From Macrostomum hystrix (lineage: Eukaryota > Platyhelminthes > Macrostomidae): a stretch of DNA of 64,000 nucleotides. Made by a program: the position numbers and the translations under genes. Location of the stretch: assembly GCA_950097015.1 (NCBI GenBank), contig CATNEN010000001.1, positions 20,947,501 to 21,011,500 of the forward strand. The letters are read 5' to 3'. Below are positions 55,691-64,000 of this stretch, one piece after another. The stretch's first letter is position 1. Every line of letters begins with the position of its first letter. The notes beneath the pieces were generated by a model. That model saw only the letters and a program-made list of their open reading frames with translations. It was not told the origin of the DNA and searched no databases.

Positions 55691-56688
55691 TTGCCGGATC
55701 CTTCCGAATTAGAGACCTAACGGTCAAGAAGAGCGGAAATATCCAGACAGAACCGCATCCAAGCCAGTGTGTCAAATTACTGGTGTGGTTTTAGGAGCCG
55801 CTCAGCTAGCTTTTTACCTCTCTAAGGGGTAAACCCTCATAGTCGACTAGGTTAGGTTAGTTCTCCTTCTCCTTGCCTCCTCTCTAAGAGGAAGCCCCTT
55901 TTTTCCTTCTCCCCTGCCTCCTCTCTAAGAGGAGGGCCTTCTCCCTTCTCCCCTTCCTGCTCCTCCTCCTCTCCCTGCTACCCTCTCTAAGAGGCTAGCC
56001 CCTGCCCCTTTCCTCTGCCCCTGTCCTCTGCTCCCTGCTACCCTCTTTAGAGGTTAGCCCCTGCTCCCGTCCCTGTTCCCGTCCTTTTTTGCTTCTCTTG
56101 TGCTTCTTTTATTTTTGCTTTATTACTTTTAGTTTTACTTTTAGTTTTATAGTTTTAAATTACTGTTTTACTATAGTTTTACTTTATTTATACTGTTTTA
56201 CTATAGTTTTACTTTATTTATACTGTTTTACTTTACTTACAGTTTTATAATTTAATTTAATTGCTCTCCTTTTATTGAATTTAACTGCGTTATACTACTT
56301 TTATCATCGTATTTGCATATTTACTACTTTTACTTAATTGCTTTATACTACTATTATCGTAATTGCATTATATCACTTTATTGAATTTAATTTGCACTTT
56401 TGATTGAATTTAATTCATTTAATTCATTTAATTCATTATTGTTTTCAGGTTTACAGGTTTTACTTTAATTTATACTACTTTTAATTGAATTTATACTACT
56501 TTTACATTTAATTGCTTAATTACTTTACAGGTTTTACTTTAATTGAATTTATACTACTTACATTTAATTGCATTACAATTTTACTATAATTTACTTACTT
56601 TACTACTCACTCTTCTCACTCATCTATCCCTCGGATCCGGCACCACACTCCACTTAGCTTAGCTGTTTATTAAATTAGTAATTAGAAA
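55691..56688 (+). other. 5' region of the Jockey-like element
   Basis: Pyrimidine-rich repeats (CCTCTCTAAGAGGA units, 55840-56060) and TTTTACTTTATTTATACTGT units (56163-56240), then T-rich DNA up to the ORF1 ATG. Presumed 5' UTR. The exact element start is not determined. Confidence 0.5.
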
Positions 56689-59113
56689 ATGTCGACAAAG
56701 CCAAAGAATCCAAAGGACCCCAAGCCAATCAAGCCGCCGCAGCCGCCACCAGTACAAACCAAGCGCAATCTCCGCCAATCAACCGACGCAGTCGCCCAAG
56801 CCGCAGCCACGGACAAGAAGCAGCGACGTCAGTCCGCAGCCCCAACGCCAGCCAGCAGCAACATCACCGAGGACACTGAGATGCTTTCTCCTCCCGCATC
56901 CAGTACATCCTCTCCCAACAACACCATCGTCCAAGTCCAAGTCCAAGCCCAAGTCCCAGCCCAAGTCCAAGCCCAAGACCAAGTCCCAGCCCAAGTCCAA
57001 GCCCAAGCCCAAGTCCAAGCCCAAGTCCAAGCCCAAGTCCAAGCCCAAGCCGACAAGCCAAGCCCGATCAGCAGTCCGAGCGACACCAATTCTGTATCGA
57101 CGGCGGCGAGTGCGCGCAACTCCACAGGTTCGACCTCTTCTACTTGCACTTCCACATCGTCCAAAAGCCTTGACTTGCTTGCCATCAATAGTCTTGGGTG
57201 CTACACCAAATTTCTTATTCTTGACACCTGTCCAGTCGACTTCTATCCGAACGCCTCCACCAATCTTGCCGATGACCTCCTCAAGACCATCCAGGACGAG
57301 ATTCTTCCTCTTGCCACAACGCACCGCTCTCAAGGTCGTCCGGAACCGAGACAAATTGTCTGGTACGGACCCTCTTATTCTTATTCCGGAGAAACCATCC
57401 AGGCTAACAACAACTCTCCTTAACGTCATGCAAGGAGAAACTCAGTCACTTTGCCAGCACTCCATCATCCAGGACGCCCGCGTCAAAGGCATGCGTGTAA
57501 ATCTTACCTTCCGAGTTACTTCTCCAGCCATCCAGGACATCAATGACTTCCAACAAGCTCCATCCAAGCCGTCCAATCCTCTTGACACTTCCGTCTACGA
57601 AATCGTCGAGGTTAGCGACAAGACCATCATCGAGGAAGATTCTTCTCCTTCTACTTCGCAACGACAAGGCAATTCTTCTGTCCATGACAGCCAATTTCCG
57701 GATCAGCCTCCTTCTTCTTCTCAGCCAAAAGGAAACTCCAAGGTCGCACCAGTGCTCTTTCTCCTTCCAAAATCGACTCTTGACGAGCTTAGGTTCGAGA
57801 GGTTCCTTAAGGACAACTTCCCGACAGTTCGCATCAAGTCCGTCCAACGCTGCTTCTACTCTTCTGGCTTCAAGGTCTTTGCTCTTGACTTTCAAGGTTA
57901 CCAGCATCTTACTTCTGACGAACTTAAGCATCCAACCATCGACGGCATCGAGGTAGAACGCCGCCTTCCCATCCGACGTGAGGACGCCCAGGTTAATTCC
58001 AGACGTCTTCCAGCCAACATCACGACTCCAAAAGCCTTGTCTTTCATCATCCGTCAGGTATCTCTTGCAACGGATCTTAAGGACCTTCTCTTGAGAATCC
58101 AGTCGGTCGAGCCCAACATCTCAGGCATTGTCCGGATTATCTCTTCTTCTTCCAACGAGCCAACTCAATTTGTCCGAGCCTTCACAACAGACTTAGGTAC
58201 GCAAGCCCGATGCATTTCCAAAGGCATCCACATCGGGTTCTTCCACTTCCGATGCGAAGCCAGCAGGTCACCTCCTCCACTAATGGCAACTCAGTGTGGT
58301 CACTGTCAGGCATTCGGCCACCATTCCAAACAATGTGATCGTCGACCAAGGTGCAGGGTCTGTGGGTCCGATCACCTAACGTCCGAGTGTGACAGCGTAG
58401 GCATCCCAGATTTCTACATCCGGTGCGCCAACTGCAAAGGTCCACACCAGTCCACCGACAAGGCATGTCCGGCAAGGCAGGCAGCCAACAACCGAGTCCA
58501 GGCATGGGCATCTAAAAATCTTCCTCGTCAAGTCCAACGTCCTCCTCCTCCGAGGAGTTACGCCGCAGCTCTAGCTCCTCCACAACAACGCCAGCAACGC
58601 CAAGCTATTCCTCCTCTCATGCAAATTCCAACACTGCCGAATAACGACTCCAGCGAGGACTTCCCTTCTCTTCCAAACTCTTTGGTACCAAGGCAACCTT
58701 TGGTAAACCAGGTCTCTTGCCTTCTCCAAAACGAGGCACTCGCCGCCGCCGCAGCAGCGCCGGTCGAGAACAACAACTACGAGCCGTCAAGGAACGCCCT
58801 GCTACCAACGCCGCCAAGATCTAGGCGTCCGGAACCAGTGACGACCCAGGTTCCGCCAACACCAGCAACCCCGGGCTACAGGCAGGCGCCGATTGGCCCG
58901 AAGGTCCACGCCCTGGAACTACTGCAAGCAGTCGCCTTCGCACTAGTCCACGCAGCATTCGCCAAGCCTGAGAATAAGACAGTGGCTGGACTCGTAGAGG
59001 CGTCCATCCAGCTGGTCCAATTAGCAACCGGGTGGCGGCCTCCGACCGTCTGGACGGCTCAACTATGCGATAATTTAAGTAAACTACAATCGTCTCTAGA
59101 TTCAGCTGTTTAA
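56689..59113 (+). pseudogene. Jockey-like ORF1 (Gag-like, three CCHC knuckles), one frame change
   Basis: Starts MSTKPKNPKDPKPIKPPQPP. It has a low-complexity VQVQAQVPAQ stretch from a 6/12-bp GTCCAAGCCCAA repeat (56930-57055). A frame change near 57315 moves into the frame of 57110-59113. That frame carries conserved RNA-binding segments and then three knuckles: CGHCQAFGHHSKQC, CRVCGSDHLTSEC and CANCKGPHQSTDKAC (about 58290-58470). Three knuckles in an ORF1 gag of this spacing are a Jockey-clade trait. It is about 800 codons in all, with ORF2 downstream. Confidence 0.85.
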
Positions 59114-59181
59114 ATTCATTGATTATATGTTTGCAACCGAACCATCTGGGCTAGAACTGAAAACTAAGATAGAACTGGATA

Positions 59182-61491
59182 ATGATACTAGAGAGCCAAC
59201 CAATTCCAACAATACTGACACGAGCAGTGTTTCTCAAAAAGCAAAAACTAACCGTGAAAGGCAGTAGCACTAAATTTAATAATGAAGAACTAATCATCTT
59301 ACATTTAAACTGCAATAGCATCTGGAATAAAATCTGGGAACTTAGAGACTACATGAGAAATCATAACATTGATATAGCACTACTATCTGAGACAACTCTC
59401 AAGGAACCTGACAACGTCAATTTTCCCGGTTACTCAACCATCAGACTCGACACTCCTCACTGTAGACGTGGTCTACTCATTGCTCACCGCGAATTCATCA
59501 AAATCTGCACTGCCAGTGCACACTATGACGGCACCAACCATGAATACATCTCTATCACCATCGACACCAAGGGCAACGGCAACGGACTGCAACATCTCAC
59601 CATCTCACTCTTCTATAGGGTACCACTACCGGATACTCTCAACACCAGCATTCTTGATTCACTCCTCTCATCAACCCACAGCTTGATACTCGGTGACTTC
59701 AACTGTAGAATGGCTGCACTCCAGGGCGATAGCCCAGAAAACTATCCCGGAAAGCAACTTTATCAGTGGCTCATTGACTCTGATTCACCTCCCGTTCTTC
59801 TCAATGAACCAGGACAATACACACGTTACGCTAAAAGAGCTGAAAAACATCTGGGTAATGTGCTCGACCTAGGTATCTGCACAACAGACCTCGCACCATA
59901 CATCAGTCACTTTGAAGTAATAGACGACCTCAACAGTGACCACCTCCCTCAACTCGTCAAAATAGCAATCAAACCAAAGGACAAAAAACCACTAGGTACA
60001 CCTAAATGCTACAATAAAACAGACTGGGAAAAATTTCACATAGAACTAGAAGACAACATCACAACATTGTGGAACAACGACTTCAACGCGAGAACTACAA
60101 GCGAGATCGACGATGCCATCGACACCTTCACAGACGTCCTCAAACTCACCATCGACAAGGTAGTGCCTAACTACAACACCAGGGAAGAACTACCACAGAA
60201 CATCCTTCAACTCATCAGGAATAGACGTAGACTAAGGAAAATATATCACCAAACGAGGATAGACGAATTCCGAGTCTCAGCCAACGAGCTCGCATCTCAG
60301 ATAAGGAAGGAAATTCAACACTTCAGAGTAAAAAAATTCAACAGCCTCTGCACCAAAATTACACAAGCCAGTCTCAAATTCAACAACAATAAATTTTGGA
60401 GGGACATCCGAATTATAATGGGCACCAACAGGCAACCAACTAAATTTCCAAATCTAGTCTACAATAACACTACTGCCATCACGGATTATGATAAAGCTAA
60501 CCTACTAGCTAAGTCACTTAGCGACAAAATGAGGCCAGAAACAAGTACCTCTAGAAGATTCAACAACAAAGTGGCCTCCATCACCAGCAATAGCACCATC
60601 TTCCAACCACTAGAGAACCCAGACCCAAACCAACTCCAATCAGAGGAAACCAACACCTACCTCACTGAACCAATCCGAATAGCAGACGTCACCTGGGAAC
60701 TGGCCCACCTTAGGTCGGGAGGAGCCCCAGGCCCTGATGACATCCCCAACATCATCCTCAAAAAGGGCCTTAGTCCGTCATCAATCATAGTACTCACCAA
60801 AATTATGGACAACTGTCTCAAACTAGGCTATTTCCCAAAAGCCTGGAAAAGAGCCCATACCACAATGCTCCACAAACCAGATAAACCTAGAAAAGACCCG
60901 CTCAGCTACAGACCCATCAGCCTCACCTCCTGTATAGGAAGTGTTTGAGAAAATACTAAAAAAGAGACTGTACAAATTCACAGATGAAAATAACACACTT
61001 GGTCATAACCAATGTGCATACAGAGAGAAGCACTGCTCGTATGACAACTTAGCCAGACTAGTACATGACATAATGGAGGGAAAAACCAAAAATAGATCAA
61101 CCATCGGAGTGTTCTTTGATGTGGAAGGGGCCTTCGACAAAATCTGGCATGATGCACTGCGATATAGGCTCCACAAAATCAAACTGCCCATCAGATTAAC
61201 CAGGATCTTTTCCAACTACATGTCAGACCGTTAGATTGCTGTTAGAGTAAACGGTCAACTCAGTGACTACTTCACACCTGAGGCTGGTGTTCCTCAGGGG
61301 GGAGTGCTCAGCCCAATCCTCTTCCTCATTGTGGTTGCCACAATGCCCAAACCCAAAGACATCAGGGTCAGAGCCAGCCAATTTGCAGATGACACCTCGA
61401 TTTGGTGCCAATCACTAAAAGCCAGTGTAGCTGGCAAACTCATTCAGGACTTTATAGAAGACTACCAAAAATGGCTGAGCAAATATGGTAT
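59182..61491 (+). pseudogene. Jockey-like ORF2 (APE endonuclease and RT), truncated by gypsy-2
   Basis: Endonuclease: LNCNSIWNKIWELRDYMRNH, LLSETTLKEP (Glu), LILGDFNC (Asp, Asn), LNSDHLPQ (Asp-His). RT: WELAHLRSGGAPGPDDIPNI, YRPISLTSC, FFDVEGAFDKIWHDALRYRL, EAGVPQGGVLSPILF and SQFADDTSIW. A one-base frameshift occurs near 60940, and a stop at 61231-61233 replaces a coding triplet. The frame ends in KYGI, where the LTR of gypsy-2 begins; the same residues continue in the copy at 50060. FADD in place of YADD is common in such elements. This element was mostly intact before the interruption. Confidence 0.9.
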
Positions 61492-62129
61492 TGATGTGCT
61501 GTAGACTGCTGAGCAGCCTCCAGGCAATCTGTGAGTCAGGCTGTTCTAGGTCTGTGGGAGGGCTAGGGTTGGTAGTTAGTGTTTCCCGTGCACTGTCACT
61601 TCCACTCGCCACCCCCCCTCCGCTCTCGTTCTCTCGTTCCAGCTCTGTCTGCGCACTGAGTCACATTGCACACCATGGTGCAATCGCTTAAGTTCGGAAG
61701 AAGACTGGCAGAACAACGCTCAAATGCTCCTACTATAAGTAGAGCACAGTCCGACGAATCCTTGAGATGGTGTTGTTATCATGGTACCACTATTTCTTTA
61801 TATTGAGAGCACGTTTCTGTCTTCTTTTCTTCTTGCTTTTTGAGCTTTCGGGATCTCAAACATCTGCTAACTTATTGAGAGGTTGGATCGTGTATTGCAT
61901 TTAGAAGCAAGGTACGCCGTCCAATTTCAGAGCAGAGTGCTAAGTTTCGGGAATCATAGATTGATTCAAATAGACTCCGAGGAAACAAGGTAATCTAGCC
62001 TGACTACCGGATTGCTCCACTGCTACGAAGCATTCAGTGTTGAGGCCGGTAAAATCTCCTCTCTGAGTCCAGTGTCCTGTCTTGGTCATTTTTACCAATT
62101 GTGTGTGCCACGCTACCACAGGTACAACA
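61492..62129 (+). repeat. 5' LTR of gypsy-2
   Basis: TGATGTGCTG...GGTACAACA, 638 bp with TG/CA ends. Boundaries are fixed by comparison with partial LTRs at 55344 (start) and 51198 (end). Confidence 0.85.
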
Positions 62130-62130
62130 T

Positions 62131-62148
62131 TGGTGGCAGCGGTGGGAT
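62131..62148 (+). promoter_or_regulatory. primer-binding site of gypsy-2
   Basis: TGGTGGCAGCGGTGGGAT begins one base after the LTR. TGG-initiated sequence here is complementary to a tRNA 3' CCA end. The tRNA species was not determined. Confidence 0.7.
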
Positions 62149-62189
62149 TCGAGTTAGCCTTTTACTCATTCACTGCGGATACGAACGCC

Positions 62190-63308
62190 ATGTCCCAAGA
62201 GGAATTGGATTCTGAGAGGGAGGAGAGGCAGCAGGTAGCCCGGAGCAAGGAGTCTCGCGGTGGCTGTGCGCTGCAGGAAGCTCGGTCAAGATGGTATGAC
62301 CGCGGAAACGGCTGCGTCGGCGACGGCGAGGACAGCGAGAGCGACTTCGGCGGCGACGACGACCAGTCCGGCGGCGAGGGCGACCGAGGAGCGGCAGCGG
62401 CAGCAAGGCGACGACGACCGAGATTGGACGACAGGGCGACGGCTGACCTGGTGTACCGGATGCTCAACCTGATGGAAAAGCAGGTGGAACAACAACAAGG
62501 TAGGACGGCGAAGATTGCCAAGTTTTCTCGGGGTCAGGACGTACATCTGTGGGTGGAGGCGTTTGAAGCGTATTGCGCCCGGGCTGCGATTCGCAGTTCG
62601 GAGACACGCAAGGCCCTTCTACTCGACCACCTCGATGTACAGTGCCTGAATGCCGTCCTCAGGATGAAGCTGCCCGAAGAGCTCACGTATGCCCAGTTCA
62701 AGGAGCGTATTGTGGAGCGATTCGCGCCGCTGAGTAGCCCTGAGGAGTACCGAGACGAGTTCCGCAATCGCTATCAGAAGAAAGCGGAAACGCTTGATGA
62801 CTATGCTGATGCGTTGCAGGGACTCGGTGAGCAGGCCTACACCAACCTTCGCCAGAGAGACCTGGACTATGAGTTGGTCGACCAGTTCATTAAGGGAGTT
62901 CGGACTTCGGTTGAGAACCGCAAGCACCTGCTGCGGACTCGCCCTAGAACACTCCTGGAAGCTAGGCGAGAGTTGAAGCGCCTAGAGGTGGTCGACGAGG
63001 CAGTCCAGAGGGCGAAGGATGGGCCGGCTCGGATGGTGCACGGCGAGGATGAGGACCTGAATGCGCGGCCGCCACCGCAAGGTGTTACCGCTGCGCTGAA
63101 GGGACTCGAATCGCTGATGACCAAGATGGTCGAGGTCCAGGGTCAGCAGCTGCAGCATCAGCAGAAGATGCAGGAGATGCTGGTCCAGGCGCTCAGCCGA
63201 CCACAAGGAGCCGTGCAGCAGAAAGGACCGGCGCCGCCAAGAGGGACATGCTTTGGTTGCGGGAAGTTCGGACACCTGAGGCGTGATTGCCCGACGAGGC
63301 CACCTTAG
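62190..63308 (+). CDS. Gag protein of gypsy-2
   Basis: 372 aa from MSQEELDSEREERQQ (first ATG after the primer-binding site in a frame that is open further upstream). Acidic, Arg-rich N-terminal region, then a capsid-type helical region (VHLWVEAFEAYCARAAI, MKLPEELTYAQFKERIVERF, ETLDDYADALQGLGEQAY, QFIKGVRT), then a coiled Gln-rich segment and one knuckle CFGCGKFGHLRRDC close to the end. Stop TAG at 63306. Gag assembles the particle and binds RNA. The length is usual for Gypsy gags. Confidence 0.88.
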   Translation: MSQEELDSEREERQQVARSKESRGGCALQEARSRWYDRGNGCVGDGEDSESDFGGDDDQSGGEGDRGAAAAARRRRPRLDDRATADLVYRMLNLMEKQVEQQQGRTAKIAKFSRGQDVHLWVEAFEAYCARAAIRSSETRKALLLDHLDVQCLNAVLRMKLPEELTYAQFKERIVERFAPLSSPEEYRDEFRNRYQKKAETLDDYADALQGLGEQAYTNLRQRDLDYELVDQFIKGVRTSVENRKHLLRTRPRTLLEARRELKRLEVVDEAVQRAKDGPARMVHGEDEDLNARPPPQGVTAALKGLESLMTKMVEVQGQQLQHQQKMQEMLVQALSRPQGAVQQKGPAPPRGTCFGCGKFGHLRRDCPTRPP

Positions 63309-64000
63309 CCGCGTTACGAGCACCACACTCGGGGGTACCCGAGAGAGCAACGGCAAGAGCCCAGGCAGCAGTCCGAGCTGCAGGCCCAAGGCACTCAGAC
63401 GTCGGGAAACGGGACGGCGAGGAGCACGGACGGCAGTGCCCCTCGCAGTCCAGTTCCTGGACGGGCCTGAGGGAGACTGAGGAGTCAGCTGGAGGAGAGG
63501 GTAGGGGCTCTCCTAGCACCAGCTTCCTCGAGCGTTGGTATGCCTCCAACGCTGACCCCTATGTGACGGCGATGGTTTCCAAGAAGACGGTGCCTTTTCT
63601 CCTAGACTCAGGGAGCAGGCGCTGTCTGATTGGAAGTGAGACGTGGGCATCTCTGCGGCATGTAGTGCCGCACGCTGTGCTGACAGGAGAGAGTGCCCTG
63701 TGCAACTTTGATGGTTCTCGATTGCCGGTTTTAGGGCGAGTCGCCTTTGAGGTCAGGCTCGGCGACTACGCTGTAGACGTCGAGTTCTGCGTGACGAAGG
63801 ACGAGCACGAGAACATCCTAGGAATTGATTTCATGCGCCAGCACACCCAGAAGATTGACTTTCCGAAGGGGATGCTGACCATGAAGTCAGGAACCAGAGT
63901 GCCGCTGAGGTTCACGAGGCGAGAGGCGAGGGCCAGTCGGGTTTACTCACTCGAGCAGACCACTGTGCCAGCGCGCTCTTCGATGCTCGTAGCGGTGAAG
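63309..64000 (+). CDS. Pol of gypsy-2, protease part (partial)
   Basis: An open frame, different from that of gag, runs to the window end. It contains VPFLLDSGSRRCLIG, the retropepsin active site (DSG), and later NILGIDFMRQHTQKIDF, the second conserved protease segment. RT lies beyond the window. The frame change after gag could be a programmed shift or an indel, and its exact point between 63309 and 63500 is not settled. Confidence 0.82.

Larger units (their letters stand above)
61492..64000 (+). mobile_element. Gypsy-type LTR retrotransposon gypsy-2, 5' half
   Basis: LTR, primer-binding site, gag and protease in order. The element runs off the right edge. It inserted into the Jockey-like ORF2, and the target duplication cannot be checked because the right end is outside. 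It is a different family from gypsy-1: a long 638-bp LTR, a normal leader, and a gag with one CCHC knuckle. Confidence 0.9.

Noticed and set aside
56864-57188. Minus-strand glycine/leucine or tryptophan repeats (LGLGLG, WAWTWAW)
   Set aside because: Antisense of the VQAQVQ-coding repeat in the Jockey-like ORF1.

Overview
This is repeat-dominated DNA from an animal nuclear genome, made almost entirely of transposable elements nested in one another. The evidence is spliceosomal introns (GTGAGT/GTAAGT...CAG), tRNA-derived SINEs, DIRS, Gypsy, Jockey-like and R2-like retroelements, an EnSpm-like transposase of the animal type, and long minisatellites. A short 18S rDNA fragment (near 51.9-52.06 kb) has bases that I recall from flatworm 18S. 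A free-living flatworm is therefore my best guess, but only a guess. No host gene could be identified with confidence.

Layout. (1) 1-3.3 kb: two tandem arrays and unassigned DNA. (2) 3.28-35.7 kb: one stacked locus. A DIRS/Ngaro-type element on the minus strand is cut in two. Its recombinase end is at 3.28-4.96 kb and its gag, RT and RNase H end is at 33.1-35.7 kb. A Gypsy LTR element sits in the cut (4966-33099, 204/205-bp LTRs, 5-bp target duplication GCAAG). Two large terminal-inverted-repeat DNA transposons of one family have in turn inserted into this Gypsy copy. X1 (8576-20700, 12.1 kb, duplication AT) lies in pol. X2 (21308-32961, 11.7 kb, duplication TA) lies in the 3' LTR. X2 itself holds an 8-bp-TSD hAT MITE, a Helitron helicase fragment and several satellites. 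(3) 35.8-43.3 kb: AT-rich DNA with SINE copies, a minisatellite, a hairpin and transposase relics. (4) 43.3-50.7 kb: two copies of a 2.3-kb non-coding repeat, one of them inserted in a Jockey-like ORF2. (5) 51.2-54.3 kb: pieces of R2-like elements joined through 18S rDNA target fragments. (6) 55.3-61.5 kb: an LTR fragment and a nearly full Jockey-like element, cut at 61491. (7) 61.5-64 kb: the 5' half of a second Gypsy element (LTR, PBS, gag, protease), which runs off the window.

The most interesting system is the X family. Both copies share a TIR starting CCCGCCTGGA, about 360-380 bp of subterminal TCCGG/CCGGA motifs at each end, a 2-bp target duplication, and a two-exon EnSpm-like transposase with the same splice-donor sequence. 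Each also carries a BEN-type gene or its first exon. X1 has an intact transposase (890 aa), an intact two-exon BEN-domain protein (587 aa), and between them a frameshifted gene with a CtIP/Sae2-like C-terminal domain. A plausible model, which is inference, is transposase for catalysis, BEN protein for binding the subterminal motifs (compare TnpA of plant En/Spm), and the CtIP-like protein for acting on broken ends.
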